This document shows positions 54,551-62,870 of a DNA stretch of 64,000 nucleotides, in pieces. Below the pieces are notes generated by a model. That model was not told where the DNA came from, ran no database searches, and saw only the letters and a list, made by a program, of their open reading frames with translations. Source of the DNA: Arcanobacterium canis. Lineage in GTDB: Bacteria; Actinomycetota; Actinomycetes; Actinomycetales; Actinomycetaceae. Numbering within the stretch: the first letter of the stretch is position 1; every line of letters begins with the position of its first letter. The translations under genes and the position numbers were made by a program. The DNA lies in contig NZ_CP121208.1 in NCBI RefSeq assembly GCF_029625435.1, positions 372,001 through 436,000 on the forward strand. Direction: 5' to 3'.

Positions 54551-57508
54551 ATGAGCCTTGCGTCACGTGAAAAGGTCACGGCCGTGGTAGTCACCAGCGG
54601 CCGTGATTTTGCTTATGCCCGTTCAACCCTCGATGCGATCGCACACCAGAGCCATTTGCCCACACAGACTATCCTGGTTGCCACTGCACCCCTGACGCGG
54701 GATCTATCAGATAATTCGCGCCATGAGGTGCTTCCAAATTTTTCCTTTATCTCAGCCCAAGGTGTACACAACTTTGCTCAGGCGGTGAATGTTGGCCTCA
54801 AAGACGTCGGTGATGACGGCTGGATTTGGCTCCTTCACGCAGATTCCGCTCCGCAGAGCGAGGCGCTTGACCACCTCTTGCGTGCCGGTGAGCACTCTCC
54901 TGCAACCGCAATCGTGGGAGCGAAACAAGTCAGCTGGGATGCAAATACCCTCCTTGAAGTGGGGATCCGAGCCACGCGCAGTGCGAGACGTGTACCGGAA
55001 GTCGTCCAAGATGAGCGTGACCAGGGCCAGCTCGATTCGCGTAGCGACGTATTGGCTGTGGGAACTGCCGGGATGCTCGTTCGCGCGAAGGTGTGGAATG
55101 AACTGGGCGGTTTGAATCCTGACTTTGGTCCTTTTGGTGATGGCTTGGAATTTTCGCGGCGAGTACGTCTTGCCGGGCATCGCGTCGTTGTCGTTCCCTC
55201 GGCTGTGGTTCGTCATGCGCAACTGTCCCTTCCGCGTTCCTTTGCCCAGCGACGTCGGGCACAGCTAGTCAATTCACTCATTGCAGCGCCCAGCGCGCTC
55301 ATGCCTGTGCTATGGCTGGGATATATCCTCGGGGCGCCGATCCGGGCGATGATCCGACTGGCAATGAAAGAACCTCAACTCGCAGTCGCTGAACTTCGTG
55401 CCGGGGTGGGGCTTCTTGGTTCGTTTGGGGCAGTATCGCGAGGCCGGGCAGCTCTGCCTTCCCACACCGTGCGTCCGCTTGGACAGCTTGAGGATTCGCC
55501 ACGTGACGTGCGTGCTTTCCGACGTGAAGCGAAGCGTTCGGCTGAAGAAGCTCAGATGCTTGCCTTGCGTCCTTCATCCCTGGAGCTCAAGGCTCGTGCG
55601 GAGCTCAAAGAACGCACTCACCGGATGGCAGTTCTCGCTCTCATCCTTGGGATAGCTGTGACATGTATTCTCCATCTGAAAAATCTCACTAGCGGGGTAC
55701 TTGTCGGTGGTTCACTAGCGCAAGACACACATACGGCGTCGGAGCTGTGGCAGATCATGTTCTTGGGATGGAGTCCGGTAGGTGATGGCAGTTCTGGTGG
55801 CTTGGATCCGTTCTGGTCACTGATGATTCCGTTTGTGTGGATCGCCGGTGCCTTGGGCGGGACTCTGGCAGGGGTTGCGACCTTCATCCACGTGATTTCG
55901 CCGGTTCTGGCTGCGCTCGCGGCGTTCCGTGTCGCCGGCGTTTTGACGACCTCTGCACCCATGCGTCTCATTGCTGCTGTGGTGTGGATCACCGCGCCGC
56001 CATTCCTTGAAGCCCAGACTTTTGGGTTCCTCGCCGCAAGTGTGATTCACGTTCTTCTGCCACTAGCTGTCAGTTCCTTTGTGCGTGCTTGGCGGGGACA
56101 AATCCATCAAATTTTTGCCTTGGCATTGGTCAGCGCGGTCCTCACAGCTGCCACGCCCATTTTTGTTGTGATCGGCATTGTCTTGTCGATCACTGGTCTG
56201 GCAGCTCGCCGCAGACAACGGTTGCGCTGGGGGTGGGTTGCATTGCCGTCGTTGACGGTCTTTGCCTCATCATGGTCACTCGCCACGGATCACCCAGCGG
56301 CGTTCTGGCTCTCAACTCCGGGCGTCCCGGCTCTTCCCGGAGGGGGACAACCAGCGACGACGCTGTGGGACTTTTTCGCTTCCAACTCGGTGACATCTCA
56401 GCCTTCCTCGTGGCTTTTGCTTTGCGGCCCCATTGTTGTCGTCTGTACGAGCGTGCTGTGCCTGGTGCGACACACTGCTGTTGGACGGTGGGGATGGGTG
56501 ATTGCGGCAGTTGGTTTTGCTCTCGCTGGTCTATCGCTGCAGGTCAATGGCGTGTGGGTTGCCTCTTCGTCATCGTTTGTCACTACGGGAACGCTCCCAC
56601 AGGTGGGCCTTTCCGTTGCGTGGCTTGGGTTCACGCTCGCGGTGCTGGCCGGTACTTACAAGTTGCGTTCAATGAGCCGCGGTCGAGCGTTCGGCGTTGC
56701 ACAGGCCGGTGCCCTCGCCCTCGTCGTCGCGCTTGTTGGTTCCTCGCTGGTGACGGCGACGACGTGGGCGATCACCCATCGTTTCGCAGACGCTCTGGAT
56801 TCGACGTCGGAGCGGTTGCCTGCCATTGCACAACCGCTACAATCTGGAAACAACAAACAGCGCGTGCTGGCTCTGATCGCCACCGACAACGCGGTGCGTG
56901 GAGAAGTGTGGCGACGTGATGGTATTGAAATGAGCCAATACTCTCGCCTTTCTCGTCCGGTTGCGGACACAGCGAACACCGAATTAGCACAGGCCATTGC
57001 AGATCTTGCGGCCGGCTCGACGTCGGCGATGAACACGCTCAAGCGTCACAACATCGGTTTGGTGCTCGTTCCTGCGAGCAAAACTACTGTGCATACACGA
57101 CTGTTGGCGTCATTAGGAGCGAACTCGGGCCTAGAGTTTATCGCTCAGACTCAGGTAGGAACCTTCTGGCGCGTGTTCCCCGCGCCTGCCCGGGTCACCC
57201 TTGACGGAGAGCCAATTGGCTCTGGTGTTATTAATGTCCATACTGATATTCGCCCTTCACGGGAAGGAATCGTTCGTTTGGCAGAGCGGACTGATCCACG
57301 ATTCGTGGCCACCCTTGATGGGGAACCGTTGAAACGCGCCGACGATCCGTGGGCCAATGCGTGGACGGTCCCGGCCCGCCCTGGAAAACTTGAGATCAGG
57401 TACGACAATCCCGCTCATCGGGCGCTCGTTGCGGTGACGATCACTATGTTTGTGTTCACCGTCATTGGAGCATTGCCTATCTGGCGTCGTAAGGGAGTGA
57501 CTGAATGA
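54551..57508 (+). CDS. GT2 glycosyltransferase fused to a polytopic membrane region
   Basis: 985 residues. The first 230 or so are a family-2 glycosyltransferase (AVVVTSGRDFAYARSTLDAI, WIWLLHADSAP, VGTAGMLVRAKVWNELGGL); the acceptor-metal motif is HAD rather than DxD. From about residue 355 there are some 12 hydrophobic segments, and the C-terminal 200 residues are soluble and likely external. This fused form is typical of actinobacteria next to WhiB and DUF5719 genes. It probably extends a lipid-linked or wall glycan. ATG follows the whiB stop with no gap; GGGG precedes it. Confidence 0.88.
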   Translation: MSLASREKVTAVVVTSGRDFAYARSTLDAIAHQSHLPTQTILVATAPLTRDLSDNSRHEVLPNFSFISAQGVHNFAQAVNVGLKDVGDDGWIWLLHADSAPQSEALDHLLRAGEHSPATAIVGAKQVSWDANTLLEVGIRATRSARRVPEVVQDERDQGQLDSRSDVLAVGTAGMLVRAKVWNELGGLNPDFGPFGDGLEFSRRVRLAGHRVVVVPSAVVRHAQLSLPRSFAQRRRAQLVNSLIAAPSALMPVLWLGYILGAPIRAMIRLAMKEPQLAVAELRAGVGLLGSFGAVSRGRAALPSHTVRPLGQLEDSPRDVRAFRREAKRSAEEAQMLALRPSSLELKARAELKERTHRMAVLALILGIAVTCILHLKNLTSGVLVGGSLAQDTHTASELWQIMFLGWSPVGDGSSGGLDPFWSLMIPFVWIAGALGGTLAGVATFIHVISPVLAALAAFRVAGVLTTSAPMRLIAAVVWITAPPFLEAQTFGFLAASVIHVLLPLAVSSFVRAWRGQIHQIFALALVSAVLTAATPIFVVIGIVLSITGLAARRRQRLRWGWVALPSLTVFASSWSLATDHPAAFWLSTPGVPALPGGGQPATTLWDFFASNSVTSQPSSWLLLCGPIVVVCTSVLCLVRHTAVGRWGWVIAAVGFALAGLSLQVNGVWVASSSSFVTTGTLPQVGLSVAWLGFTLAVLAGTYKLRSMSRGRAFGVAQAGALALVVALVGSSLVTATTWAITHRFADALDSTSERLPAIAQPLQSGNNKQRVLALIATDNAVRGEVWRRDGIEMSQYSRLSRPVADTANTELAQAIADLAAGSTSAMNTLKRHNIGLVLVPASKTTVHTRLLASLGANSGLEFIAQTQVGTFWRVFPAPARVTLDGEPIGSGVINVHTDIRPSREGIVRLAERTDPRFVATLDGEPLKRADDPWANAWTVPARPGKLEIRYDNPAHRALVAVTITMFVFTVIGALPIWRRKGVTE

Positions 57509-58902
57509 AAAAACTGATCGCCACGGTCACGGTCACTGCGTTGGCAGCGTTGGGAGCGGCTTCGCTCTTCCTGCAGCCGAGTCAGTCGCAAATACTTGGG
57601 CCGAAGGAACTTCCGACCCAAGGAGGTACAGCCTCCCTCGTCTGCCTGGGAGGCGTGACTCCTGGAGTGAAAGCAGGGGTGTCCGCATCGAAGACCGATG
57701 CACGACTTTCGGGCCAGGGACTAGTTCTGAGTACAGCAGCAGGCGGGACATGGAGCGATTCGTCAGGAAAGCGTCGTATTTCCGTCGGAGCGTTGACAGA
57801 TCCAACGAAGTCAGTGCTCGGTGTCGGTGATGCACGGGGGGTGGCGACGTTTGATACGAATGCACTTCATGACGCCGTCGTTGCGGGATCTTCCTCGCAC
57901 GAAGCGGCAGCGGGGGATTTGCGTTCGCTGGCGGTCAGCCCGTGCATGTGGGCGACCTCAGATATGTATCTTGTTGGCGGATCAGGCGGGGTTGGTTCTG
58001 CCAATCGCTTAGTGTTATCCAACCCGTCACCGACAGCTGTTGCGATTGATATCCAGGGGTATTCGGCACGCGGGCCGATACGCCTAGGTGGGGCGAGCCA
58101 AGTTGTTCTCGCTCCCGGTGGTTATCAGGAAATCTGGCTCGATGGTCTGATTGAGGCGAAAAAGGAAGTAGCTCTTCACCTGTCAACGAAATCAGGGAAA
58201 TTTGGAGCCGTCATCCAGACGTCTGCCCTTGAGGGAGCCAAACCTGCGGGTGTTTCCTTCGTTTCTGCGTCCTCCTTCGGCCGAAACCTTGTTATTCCTG
58301 GGCTCAGTGTCCCGGCGCAAGGAGACTCCTTGCTTCCAGATCGTGGGTGGAGCGGCACCGTTCGACTACTCAATCCGACCGATCACCCAGCAACAGTTGC
58401 CCTTTCGACAATTTCTGTATCAGGTAGGCGTCCGCTTCAAGGTGCCCAGGATATTGAGATCGTCCCCGGCGGAGTTCTCGATCTGACACTCGATGGTCTC
58501 CGGCCGGGAGATTATGCGCTCCAGGTGGCGTCGAACTCGCCGGTGAGTGCGGCGGTGGGAACATCAATCACGACCTCGGGCGGCACAGACACAGCATGGG
58601 CAGCTGCGGTGCCAGAGTTCTCGCGCTCAGCTGCAGTGGCATCAGGGACTTTGCACTTAGTTGGCGAGGGGAGAGCCGAGGTGACGACCTATAAAAAAGA
58701 CGGCAGTGTGCTTGCCACGCGTTCAGTTAATGTGAAGGCTCTCGCCACAGTTGACATTACCGATGCTGCGGCTGTGAGCGTGGTGGCATCGACACCTATG
58801 CGCGGAGCAGTTGCAGAGAAATCTGATACCGGAATTGAATGGGTTCCCTTGTCTGCGTCTGGTTCAAGTGCAACCTCACTCGATGTCCAACTCCTGAACT
58901 AA
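57505..58902 (+). CDS. DUF5719 secreted protein
   Basis: 465 residues with an N-terminal signal or anchor (LIATVTVTALAALGAASLFL) and a beta-rich external part containing repeated short units such as LVLSNPSPTAVAIDIQGYS and VRLLNPTDHPATVALSTISV. DUF5719 proteins are found after this kind of glycosyltransferase in actinobacteria; function is not known, but an external partner is likely. ATGA overlap with the glycosyltransferase gene. The 3' end overlaps the convergent zincin-like gene by four bases. Confidence 0.82.
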   Translation: MKKLIATVTVTALAALGAASLFLQPSQSQILGPKELPTQGGTASLVCLGGVTPGVKAGVSASKTDARLSGQGLVLSTAAGGTWSDSSGKRRISVGALTDPTKSVLGVGDARGVATFDTNALHDAVVAGSSSHEAAAGDLRSLAVSPCMWATSDMYLVGGSGGVGSANRLVLSNPSPTAVAIDIQGYSARGPIRLGGASQVVLAPGGYQEIWLDGLIEAKKEVALHLSTKSGKFGAVIQTSALEGAKPAGVSFVSASSFGRNLVIPGLSVPAQGDSLLPDRGWSGTVRLLNPTDHPATVALSTISVSGRRPLQGAQDIEIVPGGVLDLTLDGLRPGDYALQVASNSPVSAAVGTSITTSGGTDTAWAAAVPEFSRSAAVASGTLHLVGEGRAEVTTYKKDGSVLATRSVNVKALATVDITDAAAVSVVASTPMRGAVAEKSDTGIEWVPLSASGSSATSLDVQLLN

Positions 58903-59306
58903 AAGTAATCGATATCCTCGGCACGTTCACCGAGCACAGATGCCACTTGGTCGACGACGACATCGTGAACGACGAGCCGTGGTTGAACACTGCGCTGTGC
59001 TGCGGTTTCAATCGGACGGCGGTAAAAAATCAGTCGGCCGCGCTTACCCATTCCGCGATCGAAGGGAAGGAAACGAGCCAAGGGAATTCCATCTTCCCAT
59101 GGTGCAGGATCAGATTCGGGAACATCGAGAACAGCGACATCAAGGTCCGCGAGGCGACCACCAAGATGCTCATTGAGGGCCGCAAATTCAGCGGCGATGA
59201 GGTCATCGAACTTATCAGCGCGCGTGCGCCAGGCAGGCAGGGCAGGATCTAGGAGAAAACCACGGATCCCTCGCCCGTGGCGGTCTCGATATTTGCGTCT
59301 CATCAC
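58899..59306 (-). CDS. degenerate zincin-like metallopeptidase-family protein
   Basis: 135 residues matching the small zincin-like family usually annotated as metallopeptidase (FDDLIAAEFAALNEHLGG, LARFLPFD, LIFYRRPIE). Where related proteins carry HExxH, this one has VVHDVVVDQVA (first His kept, Glu to Asp, second His lost), so catalysis is doubtful. Starts GTG-ATG; TAGGAT on its strand lies six bases before the GTG with no Shine-Dalgarno. Head-to-head with the DUF3499 gene, 45 bp apart. Confidence 0.75.
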   Translation of the reverse strand: MMRRKYRDRHGRGIRGFLLDPALPAWRTRADKFDDLIAAEFAALNEHLGGRLADLDVAVLDVPESDPAPWEDGIPLARFLPFDRGMGKRGRLIFYRRPIETAAQRSVQPRLVVHDVVVDQVASVLGERAEDIDYF

Positions 59307-59312
59307 GCGTTC

Positions 59313-59345
59313 ATCCTATCGTGGTCACAAAAAAGGTGGTAACTT
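59313..59345. promoter_or_regulatory. back-to-back leaderless promoters, zincin/DUF3499 pair
   Basis: Minus-strand TAGGAT (59313-59318) and plus-strand TAACTT (59340-59345) are each six bases from their GTG start; only 21 bp lie between them, so each -35 falls on the other promoter. Confidence 0.5.
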
Positions 59346-59351
59346 CGCATC

Positions 59352-59783
59352 GTGCAAGGAATTCGTAGGTGTTCACGTAAAAATTGCCCCAATCCGGCCG
59401 TGGCAACAATGACGTACGGGTATGACGAGGCAACAGCTGTTATCGGGCCGCTTTCTCCGATGATCCAGCCAGGAACGATTGACCTCTGCCAATCACATGC
59501 ACAATCAGTGACGATGCCAGTTGGCTGGCAGGTTATCCGACTCCAAACAGAATTCGAAGAGGCGCCGCCGTCTTCCGATGACCTTCTTGCACTCGCTGAC
59601 GCGATCCGAGAAGCCTCGCGCACTGAGGTTCCTCCGCCCACCCCTGCGAAGCGAGAAGTTCGCCGGCCAACCGATGTTATCCAGAAAAATCCGCGCCCAC
59701 GTTTCGCTGTGATCGACGGTGAGGGCGAGGCTGAGGACATCGAGTCACACTCGGGGTTGTCAATTCATCCGGTTGAAGAATAA
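59352..59783 (+). CDS. DUF3499 family protein
   Basis: 143 residues. N-terminal CSRKNCPNPAVATMTYGY and LCQSHAQSV place cysteines C7, C12 and C46 as in DUF3499, a likely zinc-binding actinobacterial family. The C-terminal half is acidic and probably flexible. GTG start, with TAACTT exactly six bases upstream and no Shine-Dalgarno. Its stop adjoins the convergent RDD gene stop with no base between. Confidence 0.82.
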   Translation: MQGIRRCSRKNCPNPAVATMTYGYDEATAVIGPLSPMIQPGTIDLCQSHAQSVTMPVGWQVIRLQTEFEEAPPSSDDLLALADAIREASRTEVPPPTPAKREVRRPTDVIQKNPRPRFAVIDGEGEAEDIESHSGLSIHPVEE

Positions 59784-60611
59784 CTACTCCACTGAGTACG
59801 GCAACGTCGCGACTCGTTTCCTGACACTTTCAGCTCGGTCGAGTTCGTCGAGTGCGCGTGTGGACTGAGCAGTTGCCACTGCGTGAAGGGCTCCTGCAAT
59901 AAACGTCTCCGCAGGTATTTTCTGGTCGGGAGGAGGACTGACGTAGTTCCACAATGCGGCAGCGAGTGCCCGTGAGCGCTGGGCGCGAGTGTGAGGCTCA
60001 AGCTTGTTCATGATCGTCAGGTGCTCGGTGGCATCGTTGATTAACGACGCCGGTGTGCCCTGAACCTGCACAATCGACACCCACTGCTCGAGGGGCGGAC
60101 AAACGAATTGTGCTGTGGCTGCGGTTGACGAAACTCGACGGATAACAAGGGTGCCAGCAAGGAAATCCCCCATGCGACTTCCGGTGCGAGAGAGTGCGCT
60201 GACAATCGTCGCAAGAGCACCAAAAGTGAGCCAGATTTCTGCGATTCCGACCAACGAGCGCAAAATCGCTTCACGAAAGGTGATCGCTCCGCCGTCGGTG
60301 CGGACAACTTGTGTCCGGGTGGCAAGTTTTCCCAAGCTACGGCCGTTTGTCAGCGCTGTGACAAGAGCTGGGATGAGTAACATCACCGTCGCAACAGCAA
60401 CGATGCTGATCGCTTTCGACTCAGGTGCAGTGAAATCGACAACGTCGGTGACTGACAAAGAAATCAGGACGCCACACAGGACAATGAACAGAAGGCCGTA
60501 GTCGATAAAACCCGACAACATCCTCGAAAGCACGGTGGCCGGAGGCAATTCGAGTGCCACCCCATCGCCAGTGGTGATGGAATCGTTGGGAAATGGGGAT
60601 GGTGTGTTCAC
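59784..60611 (-). CDS. RDD-family membrane protein
   Basis: 275 residues. RMLSGFIDYGLLFIVL near residue 30 carries the R-D pair and GRSLGKLATRTQVVRTDGG near residue 90 the second conserved site; three hydrophobic segments are followed by a soluble tail of about 110 residues. RDD proteins have been tied to ion exchange or membrane homeostasis in some species. The gene begins with GTG; TAAAAT on its strand lies seven bases upstream. Divergent from SpoIIM with a 45-bp spacer. Confidence 0.85.
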   Translation of the reverse strand: MNTPSPFPNDSITTGDGVALELPPATVLSRMLSGFIDYGLLFIVLCGVLISLSVTDVVDFTAPESKAISIVAVATVMLLIPALVTALTNGRSLGKLATRTQVVRTDGGAITFREAILRSLVGIAEIWLTFGALATIVSALSRTGSRMGDFLAGTLVIRRVSSTAATAQFVCPPLEQWVSIVQVQGTPASLINDATEHLTIMNKLEPHTRAQRSRALAAALWNYVSPPPDQKIPAETFIAGALHAVATAQSTRALDELDRAESVRKRVATLPYSVE

Positions 60612-60618
60612 ACCGCAT

Positions 60619-60650
60619 ATTTTATCGAATCGTGCATTTTATGCGAAAAT
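60619..60650. promoter_or_regulatory. back-to-back leaderless promoters, RDD/SpoIIM pair
   Basis: Minus-strand TAAAAT (60619-60624) is seven bases before GTG 60611; plus-strand GAAAAT (60645-60650) is six bases before ATG 60657. Spacer between starts is 45 bp, as in the zincin/DUF3499 pair. Confidence 0.5.
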
Positions 60651-60656
60651 GCGAAT

Positions 60657-61619
60657 ATGTACCCGATCGCATTTGCCCGTGCTCACGATGCTCAGTGGAA
60701 GCGCTTAGAACAACTGGCGCGTCTGCGACACCGCAATGGGCTAGAATCGGAAGAATTTTTACGCCTTTACCGAGAAGTGTCCGGCCACCTCGCCTACCTG
60801 CGGACAATCAATGCACCGCAGGTGTACACCCTTGAAGTTTCGCGCATCCTTGCGATGTCTCGCTCTCGGCTGACCGGAGCGCGCCGGTCAAATTGGGCAA
60901 GTGTGGCACAATTTTTTGGCCACGAACTTCCTCGCGCATTCTTTCGAGTCCGGTGGTGGGCAGCAGGATTTGCTGCCCTAACGCTCGTTATCGCGCTCGC
61001 GACGGGGGTCTTTCTGTCCACGCACACGCAGGCTTTCGCTGCGCTCGGTAGTGAGCAGGAGCTCGAACAAATTGCGACGGTTGAATTTGCTCAGTACTAC
61101 ACCGAGCATTCTCATGCTGATTTCACCGCAGTGGTATGGACGAACAACGCCTGGATTGCCCTGGTCTGTGTGGGTGCGGGGTTCACGGGGGTCTTTCCCA
61201 TCTATATGATCTGGCAAAACGCACTCAACTTGGGAATCATGGGCGCGATTATGGCTCACTTTGGACGCCTCGACACATTTTTCTGGTTGATTTTGCCACA
61301 TGGTCTGATGGAACTGACAGCGATTTTCTTCGCTGCTGGTGCTGGTGTGAAATTGTTCTGGACGATCCTTGTTCCCGGTCCGTACCCTCGATCCGTCGCC
61401 CTTGCGCGTGAAGGAAAGCAGACGCTCCTCGTCGGCTTGGGACTGGTGGGAGTCCTTGGTATCTCAGGTCTCGTGGAGGGTTTCGTGACGCCGTCCAATT
61501 TGCCTGCATTAGTCAAGGTGGCCATCGGAGCGATTGTTCTGATCACCTTTATCGCCTGGTACGAAATCGGAGGTCGTGCGCGCTGCGAGGTTCGTCACTC
61601 AGTCCAGTACTCTGCCTGA
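60657..61619 (+). CDS. SpoIIM-family membrane protein
   Basis: 320 residues with about six hydrophobic segments (WAAGFAALTLVIALATGVFLS and others) and an N-terminal soluble helix bundle. It belongs to the SpoIIM/DUF95 family found outside spore formers next to RDD and MoxR/DUF58 genes, probably in membrane remodelling. There is no ribosome site; GAAAAT is six bases before ATG. Its TGA is followed at once by the complement of the DUF58 stop. Confidence 0.87.
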   Translation: MYPIAFARAHDAQWKRLEQLARLRHRNGLESEEFLRLYREVSGHLAYLRTINAPQVYTLEVSRILAMSRSRLTGARRSNWASVAQFFGHELPRAFFRVRWWAAGFAALTLVIALATGVFLSTHTQAFAALGSEQELEQIATVEFAQYYTEHSHADFTAVVWTNNAWIALVCVGAGFTGVFPIYMIWQNALNLGIMGAIMAHFGRLDTFFWLILPHGLMELTAIFFAAGAGVKLFWTILVPGPYPRSVALAREGKQTLLVGLGLVGVLGISGLVEGFVTPSNLPALVKVAIGAIVLITFIAWYEIGGRARCEVRHSVQYSA

Positions 61620-62870
61620 TCAGAGTGCTCCAGCCGCTTTGAGCATGAGATATTCATTGGCGATTCGAGCCGGAAGCTCAGATGCGGGCGCATTCACGAC
61701 ACGCACTGCACGCTGTGCGAGTTCGGCTTGATATCCCAACAAATCGAGGTATTCACGTGCGTCAGCAGCTCGAAGATAAGCGTTCCAGACTGCGTCAGGT
61801 GAGGTTTCAAGTGCCTCAATGACTGCATTTGCGACGACGACGTGGCAGGTTGCACGCAACGCAACGAGATGGTCGAGATTGACGGTTGTCGGGTCTGTGA
61901 TCACGATGATCACGGAGGGCCGTTGCTGACGCACTAGTGGTATGAGAAGGCGAAGATCTGTCGCCGCTGCACTTGCCTCAACGTTCGCTAGTGCGGCGCC
62001 GACATCGGCCACCGGGTTGTGGGAGTGCTGGGCACTGACGTATGCGCGGATCGCATTGTCTAGCGCGACGACTGTGAGTGCGTCACCTGCTGTGGAGACA
62101 AGGGCGCTCATCAGAAGAGCAGTGTCAATGGCCGCATCGAAACGCGGTGAATCGCCAGAGCGCAAGGAGAGTCCTCGTCCGGCGTCGAGAACAACCATGA
62201 TCTTTCTGTCTCGCTCCGGCAGCCAGGTGCGCACAAGAGTGCGCCCGAGCCGAGCAGTGGAACGCCAGTCAATCGCGCGCACGTCGTCGCCGGCGACGTA
62301 ATCGCGCAGAGAATCAAACTCAGTGCCTTCGCCGCGGTGGAGCAAAAGTGAGTGGCCGTCGAGCTGGCGCAGTTGCTCCAGGCTTGCGCCAAGAAGACGA
62401 GCGGAAGTGAAGGCAGGTAACACGAGAATTGTCCATGCGGTTGGCCGTGTGGATTGTCTACCAGCGAGATGAAGTGGGCCACGGGTGCGTACCGTTATTG
62501 CAGAAGACGACAGGGTTCCTCGGCGTGTCGGACACATCGTGGCCTGAGCTAGCGTTGAGGTGCGAGTATCGAAGGAGTGACGCGTGGGAGTAAGACCAGC
62601 TGATGGCACCCATGCGTCGCGAAATTCCCCAACGATCCGTGTTCTTGAAGTCACGGTGTATGCCACCTGAGCACATTTCCCTCGCCGTACCGACGCCGGA
62701 GCATGACGTTCGATATGTATCTGTGCCGGCGATGGAGCCAAGAGCGCATCCACGACGCATACCAGCGCAAGGAGCAGCAGATATGCCACCACCGCCATCC
62801 AAGATGTGCTCATGACGGCCACGATAATACTTCCGCTGGCTGCGAGCACAGCAGGTAATCGCAGATACAT
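61620..62870 (-). CDS. DUF58 protein with von Willebrand A-like fold
   Basis: 416 residues: two hydrophobic segments near the N-terminus (about 5-45), a beta-rich middle, then the DUF58 core with GTEFDSLRDYVAGDDVRAIDWRSTAR near residue 210 and a VWA-like region starting KIMVVLDAGRGLS. These pair with MoxR ATPases, probably for assembly or metal insertion in membrane-bound complexes. Start ATG at 62870 shares one base with the MoxR stop (TGATG). Confidence 0.88.
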   Translation of the reverse strand: MYLRLPAVLAASGSIIVAVMSTSWMAVVAYLLLLALVCVVDALLAPSPAQIHIERHAPASVRRGKCAQVAYTVTSRTRIVGEFRDAWVPSAGLTPTRHSFDTRTSTLAQATMCPTRRGTLSSSAITVRTRGPLHLAGRQSTRPTAWTILVLPAFTSARLLGASLEQLRQLDGHSLLLHRGEGTEFDSLRDYVAGDDVRAIDWRSTARLGRTLVRTWLPERDRKIMVVLDAGRGLSLRSGDSPRFDAAIDTALLMSALVSTAGDALTVVALDNAIRAYVSAQHSHNPVADVGAALANVEASAAATDLRLLIPLVRQQRPSVIIVITDPTTVNLDHLVALRATCHVVVANAVIEALETSPDAVWNAYLRAADAREYLDLLGYQAELAQRAVRVVNAPASELPARIANEYLMLKAAGAL

